Assembly (NCBI GenBank): GCA_023515795.1
Contig: JALGPX010000046.1
Coordinates: 48,557-76,079 of the forward strand
Reading direction: 5' to 3'
DNA: 27,523 bases
From: Amoeboaphelidium occidentale
Lineage: Eukaryota > Aphelidiomycota > Aphelidea
In this document: piece by piece, positions 19,172 through 27,523 of the stretch
Numbering within the stretch: position 1 is the first letter of the stretch
How the letters are laid out: each line of letters starts with the position of its first letter
The notes under the pieces: model-generated
Databases searched by the model: none
Seen by the model: the letters and a program-made list of their open reading frames with translations, nothing else
Told to the model about the DNA's origin: nothing
Made by a program: the position numbers and the translations under genes

Positions 19172-19444
19172 CATGGTCGAACCAAAGCCGTTAGCCTTTT
19201 GACTTGACGTGCTAAAACCTCAACTGTGCTATGAAATCCTGCACTTCATCGTTCACTATGCCGATGAAGCGTGCCGACTCGTAGCAGGTTTTCTGTAAGA
19301 TCGACCCTTTAACACGAAGGCAGAACTTCGCCAACCTGCCCATTTACGATCTGTTTTGCTGTCTTGGCGCTTGACTAAAAGTGATACTTCTCGCGTATAC
19401 TTCTCCTTCTGGCCAAAGTTTGTAATGAAAATGGTTCGACCATG
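19172..19444. ncRNA. Candidate structured RNA bounded by a perfect 13-bp inverted repeat
   Basis: CATGGTCGAACCA (19172-19184) is the exact reverse complement of 19432-19444. Between them are: an 11-bp hairpin with a 2-nt bulge (19241-19251 with 19262-19274, loop of 10); a 7-bp stem GCAGGTT/AACCTGC (19284-19290 with 19333-19339) enclosing a 5-bp hairpin CGAAG/CTTCG (19315-19319, 19326-19330); and a weaker TTGGC/GCCAA pairing (19365-19369 with 19413-19417). A closed multi-helix of about 273 nt would suit an RNA the size of SRP, RNase P or U3 RNA, but I find the conserved boxes of none of them. The strand is unresolved. There are no flanking duplications to suggest a transposon. Confidence 0.4.
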
Positions 19445-19621
19445 TTACGACCTTTTACCGTAAACATCACTCTCATTTGCTAAAGAAGAAGCATTCGCGA
19501 TTTGTAACAATATTGGATCTCCAATGTGTTTCCTGTTATCGGCTCAGGTTCAGAATAGACGCTGTTACTCCCATAACTGCAAGGGCTAGATGCTGCCATA
19601 AAGATGATCTAAACCATAACA

Positions 19622-19627
19622 TTTATT
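19622..19627 (-). terminator. Probable polyadenylation signal of the solenoid gene
   Basis: AATAAA on the minus strand, about 40 nt past the stop codon at 19667. Confidence 0.4.
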
Positions 19628-19666
19628 ACATTTCATCAAACCCGTTATTTCATAAAATGAGCAAGA

Positions 19667-21751
19667 TCATTCACAGTCCATATGATTAGAGGAAGATTTC
19701 AATTGCGCGACTAATTCTTCATAGAATACCCTTGAGACGCCCTGTTCGCTTGAATTCATTACCAAAGATTCAAATTGATCGCACCATTCTTGTCCCAGAA
19801 GTTGTAAAACATTTTCTTGATGAATGAAATTCAAAAGCTTCATGTTGAAGTCTTGCGAGCTATCTTTTATCAAGTTAATTAAAATGGCTTTCAAATTCTC
19901 AGCGTGACAAGGACGTGTGCTTTTAACAATTTCTTCAATTATGAAATCCATGGCTTGTTGCTTGCATTGTTTATCATCTTCATTCTTGAACCAATTCTCG
20001 TCGCAGACTTTTTGAAGTAAATCTTCACGAAGAGAATCCCGGCGACTTAACCAATTCTTTGCATTAAACAGATTGGCTTTGGCTTTCGACTCTGAAGATA
20101 AAATAGTTGGCAGTATTGCAAAATGCTGCGATGCAAAAGCCTCTGTGGTAACCAAATCATTCTTGAACAATACTTCCGTCAGCATGATGACATGCTCTAA
20201 AACGTATTGATCTTCTTCAGTCTTCAATAAATCATCTACAGCAGACAGATGATCATCTCTAAACACGACTTTCTTTTGAGCTAAACACTGTAACATATCA
20301 ATCGATGTCTTTCGAATTTTCCAATCTTCTGAATTAGACAAACACATGGCAATGTCCAGCAATGCTTCATACACTTCAGGATTATCTTCAGTCTTTTCTA
20401 GTATGAAGATCATTAATTCTAACCGAGAACGCAGAGCAGCAGAATGTAACATATCCTGATTAGCTAAAGTCACCAACGAAGACAGTAAATCATGCACAAC
20501 TTGATTCTTAACTTCATTCTTAGTGATAGCATACAAGCAAAATCTTTCAGTGTACTTCTTCAATGAGGTATGAATCGGATCGGTGCTTGAGAGTAACTTG
20601 AAGTAGGGCCAGTTTGCAACATTATTCAACATTTCCACGTTTACGCTATTGACCATTGAAGATGCTAAAAAGTAGCGTGCTATCATTTCGTTCTTTCTGA
20701 GACCAAATTCAATATCATGACCAGATACTGTAGTCGCTAAAGCAGTGGTTGCTTCTGGATCAACAAGATTTGAAGCATAAACAATGTAATCCTGAACCAT
20801 ACCATCATCGGCCTTTCCTTTCGCACACATGTACTTCCACGCAATAGGAACTATATCAAACAGTATCGCACGGTACTCCTTCCTGCCAGACATTGTGAGG
20901 AAGTAAAGAAGTTCTTCTCTAGGTGGAAACACATTGTGCTTATTGAAAGAGAAAACATCATTCGTCAGGGCCAAGTCAAATAGCTCCAAGATAGCTTCAT
21001 TGAATATGCGATCCCTATTCAGTAATGAAAATGACAAGTTGATAGTCTTTGCGATTCTGACTCTTTCTTGTTCAGTGTCTTGGTTCCATGTGATTTCGGT
21101 CACAAAAGGCTTCAGGAATCTGATGATCAACAACGAGTAATTTCTGTTGTACACAGCCTCCTTCTCAACAGCCCACTTGGAAACGATTTCCGTAAGATGC
21201 TCAAGGAGAATCGCGCGACCTTTCTTCAGGCCTGGGCGTTTGTCAGCCAAACACACCGACAGGAATTCTGCCATGGAATTCAGCGTGCGGCTATTAACAG
21301 CGCATTGCGCATTGAAACTCAAAACTTCTTTGCTAAGCAGCTCAAATACTTCCTTCAAATGGTCGATATCAATTCGTCCTCTGCGTTCAACTTCTGCGAA
21401 CAGCTTCCATATTGCTCGATCTTCCGTGCTGTCTTTCTGTTCGTGTGTTGTCTTCAGTCTAGCGACTAATGAATAGTAAATATCTTCTGCGATTTCTTCT
21501 TCTGGACCCATAAGTACGCTGTACACTCCAACTGCTGTTGCGAATACGTGACCACGATCGCTTTTTATCATCTGCGCCAACAAGGACCCAACTTTGGGAT
21601 CGCTTCCTACGCGTAGTTTTGACTGATGCTCCATATCATTGAACCACTTAAATAGGCGTTCATAAACGACGTCTTCGTGGTCCGTCTTTCTGGCTAAATT
21701 CAACAAGTTGACGGCTTGCTCTGATTCCGTTGTTTGCTCTTCGAACGTCAT
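19667..21751 (-). CDS. Large alpha-solenoid protein, possibly BRAT1-like
   Basis: An uninterrupted 694-residue protein, nearly all helical, with irregular HEAT/ARM-like repeats (for example DWKIRKTSIDMLQCLAQKK) and no transmembrane or catalytic motif. I do not recognise it with certainty. Two features recall BRAT1, the cytoplasmic chaperone-like partner of the Integrator nuclease INTS11. One is the N-terminal VVYERLFKWFNDME (29-41), similar in place and pattern to CLEKLLDWFKTV of human BRAT1. The other is the extreme C-terminus MDCE, with aspartate and cysteine at the same places as the DCY ending of BRAT1, whose cysteine is known to contact INTS11 active-site zinc. Other solenoids remain possible. 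The start is the ATG at 21751; the TTG just before it is not used here. Tomosyn ends 53 bp upstream on the same strand. Confidence 0.8.
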   Translation of the reverse strand: MTFEEQTTESEQAVNLLNLARKTDHEDVVYERLFKWFNDMEHQSKLRVGSDPKVGSLLAQMIKSDRGHVFATAVGVYSVLMGPEEEIAEDIYYSLVARLKTTHEQKDSTEDRAIWKLFAEVERRGRIDIDHLKEVFELLSKEVLSFNAQCAVNSRTLNSMAEFLSVCLADKRPGLKKGRAILLEHLTEIVSKWAVEKEAVYNRNYSLLIIRFLKPFVTEITWNQDTEQERVRIAKTINLSFSLLNRDRIFNEAILELFDLALTNDVFSFNKHNVFPPREELLYFLTMSGRKEYRAILFDIVPIAWKYMCAKGKADDGMVQDYIVYASNLVDPEATTALATTVSGHDIEFGLRKNEMIARYFLASSMVNSVNVEMLNNVANWPYFKLLSSTDPIHTSLKKYTERFCLYAITKNEVKNQVVHDLLSSLVTLANQDMLHSAALRSRLELMIFILEKTEDNPEVYEALLDIAMCLSNSEDWKIRKTSIDMLQCLAQKKVVFRDDHLSAVDDLLKTEEDQYVLEHVIMLTEVLFKNDLVTTEAFASQHFAILPTILSSESKAKANLFNAKNWLSRRDSLREDLLQKVCDENWFKNEDDKQCKQQAMDFIIEEIVKSTRPCHAENLKAILINLIKDSSQDFNMKLLNFIHQENVLQLLGQEWCDQFESLVMNSSEQGVSRVFYEELVAQLKSSSNHMDCE

Positions 21752-21804
21752 CAACTTCAGAACGAAAAATCAGTTTGAAAAGGAACCTCTATTCTAAACG
21801 ATCT

Positions 21805-24800
21805 TCAGAATTCGTACCATTTCTTTTCTTGTTGTTTCTTGTTGTATTCTCTAATAGTCTCTAAAAAGTCTTTGCTTTGATCAGCCAAGTTCGCAAACTT
21901 ATCATCAAGCCTCTGAAGCTTTTCTCCTCGCTCAGCAAGATTGTTTCGAGCGTCTAGGAAAGCGTTCTGTTTCTTATCAGACGTGTCTGAGACTTCCTCA
22001 GCGCCCTCCATAAGTTCTTCTCGCTCGTTTCTATGAGAGGTTGCAGCCTGGGATTTCATCTTTCCTTCGACGTTATTCTGCTTTCTCTGCGTAGATTCCT
22101 TTGCTTTAAAATTGTACACCAGTTTCAAATCATCACATTCTGCAGCCCAATCTTGATCATTTGTCCATAATAATGCTCCCGTGAATGCTTTCTTAATTGT
22201 TCCCAAGAATTGTTGCTTGCTGTCCATTAGAACGTCCATATTGGGGCGCGATGGAATCTGTAACATTGTATCGTACGGAAGCCCGAGTGATAGCGGGACG
22301 TTTCTTCGTTTCTCTGCATGGAATATATAAAACTGCTGAAGATCACCTCGATCAAACAAGATTGTAATTCTACCATCTTTACATATATCAATTACATCAC
22401 TAAAAATTAAAACGAATCCAGTGTAAATTTTTACTCTTTGCTCAACTTCAGCGAAGAGATCTGATTTTTGAATAGCTGTTTCAACGTAGGCAGAGAATGA
22501 ACGATCACCGTTGCATCTTCTAAAACAGCGACTAAAAAGACTTGTCCTAAATAATAATAAGCTACTGAAACTTCATGAAAGTACCCATAAAGTCAACTAA
22601 ATTTGCCGCCATGATAATTCCTTCAAGAGAGATCTCGTATTCAACTTTTTGCGAGACGTTTTTTAATATCTTGATGCAAGACTTGTGACAAACGATAGTG
22701 TAGTATCTTGTGTCTGATATAGTTTCCATTGTTTTGAGTTTATCGTGGTTAAGACTATCAGCAGACCCTCCTTTCGCTTTCTTGTTCTTTTTAGGCTCTG
22801 TGGCTTCTGGATCAACTGGAGTTGGTGGTTTTTCTGTCTTACGGACCAAATCATCAGCCACGACTCTTTTTCCTTCAATAGAATCAATTATCGACAAGAA
22901 TACATCTTTTGATGGAGATTCTGATATTTTTGATCTAGCTACTATTGGCACAATGGCATTATCAGCCATATTAACCAATTCGATTTGGTATGCGTAAACA
23001 CAGCCAGATTCCGTACCAACAAGCATAATCAGTGTAGGCGAGACCGGTTCAACATTTAAATCCTTCAAAGGAACAAAAACAGAAGAAAATACAACCTTTG
23101 TGACGATATCTGGGCGTAAATCTCCTTTTCCGCTATCTTCTGTGGAGGAAGTAAGCAGAATTTTTTCATGGTGTATTATCTTAAAGGTGCCGATATTGAG
23201 AAGCCAAAAATCTCCTGTACTTAAGCCGATAAAAAAGAGCCTGTTCTTGGGGTCATACTTGGTTATTGTAAAAGTTGCGTCGCTGGAGATGTCTTTCAAC
23301 GTAATCGTAAACACAGGCTGAAATCCACTAGAGCAAGTTGTGCTTACTTCTTCAATAATAAAACCATTAAGCTTTTCTTTTCTAAGCTTATCTTGAGACT
23401 CTTCCATCCTATTTCTTTCCGATAGCTTGTATGCAGTAATTGACATTGCGTCGTAACAAACTAACAACATACTATCCTCTTCAACAAACTCAAAATAATT
23501 AATTTTTGGTTTCTCTCCTTCCGCAAAGTGCGAATCTAAAGTAAGATAATCCATTGGCTTTAGTGTTGCCCCGATTTCCCAAAACACTATTTGATTTTGT
23601 TCATTAGCCAATAGCAAGATATCGTTCATATCTGAAGGAGGATTTGGAATATCCAGCAATTCAGTATCGTCTTCAGCTTCTTCGTTACCACCACTGTTTT
23701 CTTCTGGTGATTCCTGGATTGTGAGATCTCGAAAGGATTTTAGAACTTTCATTGCTGTGACAGGGTCGGAACTGGATACTCCTGGTATTCCACCGCAAAC
23801 CATTGGTAAAGGAGTCTTTGAAGGTTGACCTTCCTCAGATTGCAGTTGAAAGTCTTTAAGTTTGAAGAAATCCATTGCGCTTATTCCCAAAGCGAACTTG
23901 GCTAACTTTTGCAGCGGCTGATTGTAATAATTCAAAGTGTTGAATCCTGACATTGGAGGAAATCCTTTCAAGGTGATATCATAAGCTCTAAAGTATCCGG
24001 AAGAAGTTATTAAAAAGATTGCGGCTGGATCTAATTGCTGGTTGGCCCAAGGAGAATTTGTAGGCGTGACTATGAAACAATTAATATCATCATTCTCAAT
24101 TCCTATCATATGTTGAGCCTTGTAAGATTTCATATCTGCAATATCTTTCCCGATTTCAAATATTCGAACTCCTCTCAGAGATTCCACAGATACATTCCCA
24201 CCTGAAACAATAATCCACGAAGAATCCTTTTGCTCCAGCGAACAGCACCATTCGATTTGATAGACAGGATCTAGAGAATAATTGTCGCGGTAACCTGATA
24301 CGAATTTAACCGATAAAGCCTGATCATTTTTCTTATTCCAGAAAGCGAACTGACCATTATCGAAACCAGCAACGAAATGACTTCCATCAGGTTTCCAACT
24401 TGCACATGTGACACTAATATCATCCGTGCTCCTACCTTGTGGAACATATAAATCAGAGGAATTAACAAAGAAGCTTTTCAAGACTTTCTTTTCTGCGTGA
24501 CTCCAAAGAACGATTAAACGAGAATTATATCCGATTAGAATCTGTGTTGGGAACTGAGGATGTGTAATGCAAAACGAAACTGGAATAGACTTATGATTCT
24601 CAGGACACGGGATCAATTCTTGAGATAGGTTCCCTCTTTCACAATTCAAAACCAGGACATTGCCTGATACTGTACCCATGAAACCCACACCCATTCCACA
24701 AGGTAAATCGAAATAAGTTACTTGTTCTCCCACATCGACTACGAAATCTGCAAGACCATTAACCAAGTTCCAACCAACGACTTGGTTCCTCCCATCGATA

Positions 24801-25284
24801 CTTATCAGCAGACCGGAGCCTTGTTTGAACTTGAGACATTTCACAGGATTGCGCCGATCGTTGTCATATTTTGATCGCGGCGAGGGAACATATCCATCAG
24901 GTTGATCTTTCGATGCAACGCTGTTTAACTCAAAGTATCTTTCAACACCAACCTGCCCAAAAACGACGATGCTACCCGTAGAGGTTCCGATTGCCATGAT
25001 CCTTTGAACTGTGTCGTAAGCCAAAACGCTGATTATTCCAGGAATACCAAATCGGCAGCCCTACAGAGCTGATAAGACTTATAGCAGATGAAAGGCACCT
25101 GTTTAATTGCAAAGAATTTGTTTAATACATTCTCATCATGTTCCACCAGAGGGCAGAATGTTACAGACTGATTTTGTCCACTCTGTTCCTCCTTCTTGTG
25201 TAAACTGAATGCCTCCCGTAACTTTGAAAAGGTAAAACCTTTCTTATGCTTCGCTGACTTTTCCTTCACCGTAGGAGAACTCAT
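21805..25284 (-). CDS. STXBP5: Tomosyn (STXBP5-like): WD40 protein with C-terminal R-SNARE motif
   Basis: Exons 25099-25284, 22585-25060, 22435-22546 and 21805-22399 (introns 38, 38 and 35 nt) give 1122 residues. It is a Lgl/Sro7/tomosyn-family regulator that binds plasma-membrane Q-SNAREs to control exocytosis. Exon 1 is basic and lysine-rich; splicing then gives GCRFGIPGIISVLAYDTVQR, the Sro7/tomosyn N-terminal motif, and AIGTSTGSIVVFG, the first WD-like blade. Two seven-bladed propellers should follow. The C-terminal 50 residues form an R-SNARE helix: LAERGEKLQRLDDKF holds the zero-layer arginine, and the end KKWYEF closely matches tomosyn. No membrane anchor follows. Yeast Sro7 lacks the SNARE part, so this is the fuller tomosyn form. 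The first intron has a weak donor, GTGCCT. Confidence 0.93.
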
Positions 25285-25329
25285 CAAGGCGATCGAAGAG
25301 ATTGAGTTGTTTCGCTTTTCGAAAGAGAT
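25285..25329. promoter_or_regulatory. 45-bp divergent promoter region of tomosyn and NUDIX gene
   Basis: The spacer between the start codons contains no recognisable motif. Position only. Confidence 0.35.
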
Positions 25330-26178
25330 ATGATCGCAAAGTTCATGATATTGAGACGATACTCATCCAAATCACTTCCAAGCTGGCTACCTCTACAGAT
25401 GGACCTAAAGATTGCTCTGCTGAAAAGATCAGATTTTAGTTCTGCAGAAGTTCAGGGAAATATCAGCGATCGACTGTTAACTTATGGTCAGCGTTTAAGC
25501 GAGTACACAGTAAGGCAAAAGAGTATGCCGCAGTATCAGAGGAAAGCTGCTATATTAATTCCGTTATGTACTGTTTCAAGTGATGATGATTCGATCGTTA
25601 ATGAGCCGTCAATCCTATTCACATTGCGAAGTGTTCAGCTCCGGAAGCATTCTGGTGAAGTTAGTTTCCCCGGTGGTTTGAGTGACCCTGTGGAAGATTT
25701 ATGTGAAGATAGAAAGGAAGTTTTACTGAGCAGAACAGCAATTAGGGAAACTACGGAAGAATTACCGTCTCTGGATCGCAAGAACATCAAGATCCTTGGA
25801 ACGCTTCCTCCGATTCCCGATAAAACACAAACAATCTTAGTTGAGCCTTATGTGGCATACGTTGGACATGTTAGGGCTATTATTAAAGATGGTGTCAGGT
25901 CTTATCCTGAAATATCATGGAATGAATCGGAGGTTTCTGATGTTTTTACAATGTCGCTTACGGAACTACTGGACGAGAGCAGAGTTGGACTTCAGTCTTT
26001 CCATTCACGGTTCACAAAAATTCCTTACTGGAGAGGCCCACCACAGCGTATAGATGAATCTGAGGCGAACAATCCGATAAATTCAGTCGCCGATAAGAAC
26101 GGAGTTAAATGTTACAGGATATGGGGACTGACAGCATATGTCCTTAACCAATTCATGCAAAATATTCTGTTGAAGTAG
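25330..26178 (+). CDS. PCD1: NUDIX hydrolase of the coenzyme A diphosphatase type (Pcd1/NUDT7/8)
   Basis: An intronless 282-residue protein. The CoA-type signature LRKHSGEVSFPGGLSDP precedes the NUDIX box, whose core REtTEEL supplies the metal-binding glutamates; the following GTLPPIPDKTQT is also family-typical. These enzymes cut CoA and its oxidised or acylated forms to 3',5'-ADP and phosphopantetheine, in peroxisomes or mitochondria. The N-terminus (MIAKFMILRRYSSKSLPSW) is basic and acid-free, suggesting mitochondrial import. The C-terminus NILLK is not a PTS1 peroxisomal signal. The box holds a longer than usual insert (VEDLCEDRKEVLLSRT) between the glycines and REtTEEL. It converges on DRG1 with 18 bp between stops. 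Confidence 0.88.
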   Translation: MIAKFMILRRYSSKSLPSWLPLQMDLKIALLKRSDFSSAEVQGNISDRLLTYGQRLSEYTVRQKSMPQYQRKAAILIPLCTVSSDDDSIVNEPSILFTLRSVQLRKHSGEVSFPGGLSDPVEDLCEDRKEVLLSRTAIRETTEELPSLDRKNIKILGTLPPIPDKTQTILVEPYVAYVGHVRAIIKDGVRSYPEISWNESEVSDVFTMSLTELLDESRVGLQSFHSRFTKIPYWRGPPQRIDESEANNPINSVADKNGVKCYRIWGLTAYVLNQFMQNILLK

Positions 26179-26196
26179 CTGTTTAAAACGGTTTAT

Positions 26197-27435
26197 CTAA
26201 ACTTTCTTGATGATCTGCACCACATCTTCATCTTCAAGTACATGTTCTTTACCAACACGCTGAGGCTGATGCTTTGCTGATTTACCCCAAACCAAGGCAC
26301 ATTTGAATTGTTTAATAATGGCTCTGTGAATCTGATTACAGAAATCTTCCACGCTATGTCTGTCACTTTTCAACACAACAGGTGAGGAGTAGTCAGGCAA
26401 TTGCCCTTTAGGTTTAGTATACACTCTGCACAGTCTTAGCTTTTCCCACATCTTGAAACAATTAAAAAAAATAAACAGTCATTAATCTTACCATTGCGAG
26501 CAGTTCATCGTAGTTCCAGTCATGGTGAGCAGAGATGGGACAACAATTAGGAATATTAGACAAGATCTCTAATTCTTCAATAGAAATCTGATCAATCTTG
26601 TTGAGGACGTAAATGCACGGAACATAAATCGGATTAATGTCTCCGATAACGTCCAAGAACTCATCTTCTGTAGCATCACATCTAAAAGTGATATCAGCAT
26701 TATGGATTTTGTACTCGGACATCATCGACTTGATCAAATCATTGGTCAAATGCGTCAGAGTGACCGTCGTTGTGATGTTAATGCCGCCCTTGTCCTTCTT
26801 CTTGAAGTAAATGTTTGGTGGTTGTTTGTTCAAGCGCAGACCGTATCCTTCCAGTTCAGCCTCCAAAATCTTCTTATGCGACAATGGCTTCATAACATCC
26901 AGGACCATAAATATAAGCGAACAAGTTCTTGCGACCGCGATCACTTGTCTACCTCTACCTTTACCATCCTTTGCACCTTCAATGATTCCGGGTAAATCCA
27001 GAATCTGGATCTTTGCGCCCTTGTACTGAATAACACCAGGAACTTTATAATTAGTAAACCTCCTTAAATTAAATCGGAAAATTACCTGTAGTCAAAGTTG
27101 TGAATTCGTACGCGCCAACTTCTGAATGCGTTCCTGTCAATTTACTCATCAGCGTAGACTTCCCCACAGACGGAAATCCAATAAACCCAACACGGGCCAC
27201 ACCGGTCTTTGCAACATCGAAACCAACTGAAGAGTATTAGTTGATGCTCTTTGGGAAATATCACGGAAAGCGTACCTCCAGGCCCTGATCCACCAACTGA
27301 TTTTGGCTCCAATAGTTCCTTACGCAATTTAGCGAGTTTGGCTTTCAAAAGACCAATGTGGTGCATTGTCGCTTTATTCTTTTGTGTGCGAGCGAGTTCA
27401 TCCTCAATGTCTTTAATTTTCTGCACGACAGACAT
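26197..27435 (-). CDS. DRG1: Developmentally regulated GTP-binding protein DRG1 (yeast Rbg1)
   Basis: Exons 27276-27435, 27086-27226, 26492-27042 and 26197-26451 (introns 49, 43 and 40 nt) give 368 residues, against 367 in human DRG1. It is an Obg/HflX-class GTPase that acts with DFRP1/Tma46 on ribosomes to relieve stalled translation. Visible in order: N-terminal helical hairpin ([15 protein letters not shown]), GFPSVGKST (G1), EFTTLTTVPG (G2), DLPGIIEGA (G3), the S5D2L insert with [15 protein letters not shown] (G4), [13 protein letters not shown] (G5), and the C-terminal TGS domain ending [13 protein letters not shown]. All introns keep the reading frame with residue-perfect joins. Branch sites CAACTAAT and TTACTAAT are clear in introns 1 and 2. 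Confidence 0.96.
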
Positions 27436-27494
27436 CCTCTAGTTTGATGAGTTTAAGTAATCAGCACTTTTGTGCTACGTTATTCAGCACTAGA
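27436..27494. promoter_or_regulatory. Upstream region of DRG1, possibly shared with a gene off the right edge
   Basis: A 59-bp stretch between the DRG1 ATG and an ATG on the plus strand. AGCAC recurs three times in direct or inverted form; no other recognised element. Confidence 0.3.
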
Positions 27495-27523
27495 ATGAAA
27501 AACGCGGAATTCCAATCACTCAA
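27495..27523 (+). CDS. Possible N-terminus of a divergent gene, cut by the window edge
   Basis: An ATG with A at -3 opens a frame reading MKNAEFQSL before the window ends. Its only support is the pattern seen elsewhere here, that divergent starts lie within 33-61 bp. It could equally be chance. Confidence 0.2.

Larger units (their letters stand above)
19041..19666. other. 626-bp gene-free stretch between convergent genes
   Basis: The longest stretch without a supported gene, and not an obvious promoter because both neighbours end here. It holds the folded element 19172-19444 (own entry) and a minus-strand AATAAA (19622-19627) for the solenoid gene. Short open frames exist (for example 43 codons at 19212-19343, minus), but none resembles a family and frames overlap on both strands. 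Confidence 0.5.

Noticed and set aside
19130-19172. A C/D-box snoRNA (minus-strand ATGATGA, then CTGA)
   Set aside because: The two boxes are only about 12 nt apart, with no terminal stem and no second box pair.
19212-19343. A 43-codon minus-strand frame starting MGRLAKFCLRV
   Set aside because: No family resemblance. Another minus-strand frame overlapping it is open for as long, and both lie within strong hairpins.
19172-19444. The 13-bp inverted repeat as terminal repeats of a MITE-like DNA transposon
   Set aside because: No target-site duplication flanks it (CATTTC before, TTACGA after), there is no similar copy in the window, and the similarity does not extend past the 13 bp.
19432-19451. 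A tRNA gene suggested by GGTTCGACC
   Set aside because: No T-stem of five pairs, no acceptor stem and no anticodon arm can be built around it.

Overview
This is ordinary nuclear DNA of a compact eukaryote, most likely an early-diverging fungus or a close relative (zoopagomycete, chytrid-like, Rozella or aphelid grade). I infer this from fungal-type aconitase, PAT1, PMP47-like carrier and eS30, combined with proteins that yeasts usually lack or have altered: tomosyn with its C-terminal SNARE motif, a plant-like triphosphate-tunnel enzyme, and a possible BRAT1-like solenoid. The sequence alone does not settle the species. All three stop codons are used normally. I see no mobile element, CRISPR array, tRNA, rRNA or viral remnant.

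The window holds sixteen supported protein genes, plus a possible one cut by the right edge. From left to right: nucleotide-sugar transporter (-), SET/SMYD-like protein (-), peroxisomal carrier (+), mitochondrial aconitase (-), PAT1 (+), ribosomal protein eS30 (-), tRNA adenosine deaminase TAD2 (+), COG1 (-), ARFRP1/Arl3 GTPase (-), COQ10 (+), CYTH/TTM enzyme (-), TFIIIC B-block subunit (+), BRAT1-like alpha-solenoid (-), tomosyn (-), CoA-type NUDIX hydrolase (+), DRG1 GTPase (-). Strands alternate almost gene by gene. Divergent start codons are often only 33-61 bp apart, and convergent stops as little as 18 bp apart.

I resolved 18 introns by reading frame and protein-family continuity. Seventeen are 34-51 nt long (median 40). 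One, in aconitase, has a GC donor. The eS30 intron is the outlier at 107 nt; it follows a first coding exon that is only the ATG, and it carries a strong internal hairpin that would shorten its effective length to about that of the others.

Three stretches over 300 bp lack a supported gene: 6114-6564, 13955-14360 and 19041-19666. The first two are probable shared promoters. The third is between convergent genes, so it is not an obvious promoter. It contains a perfect 13-bp inverted repeat enclosing several hairpins, and is the best candidate here for an unrecognised structured RNA. Several genes act in Golgi and secretory traffic (sugar transporter, COG1, ARFRP1, tomosyn) or in gene expression (PAT1, eS30, TAD2, TFIIIC, DRG1), but nothing suggests an operon or an acquired cluster.
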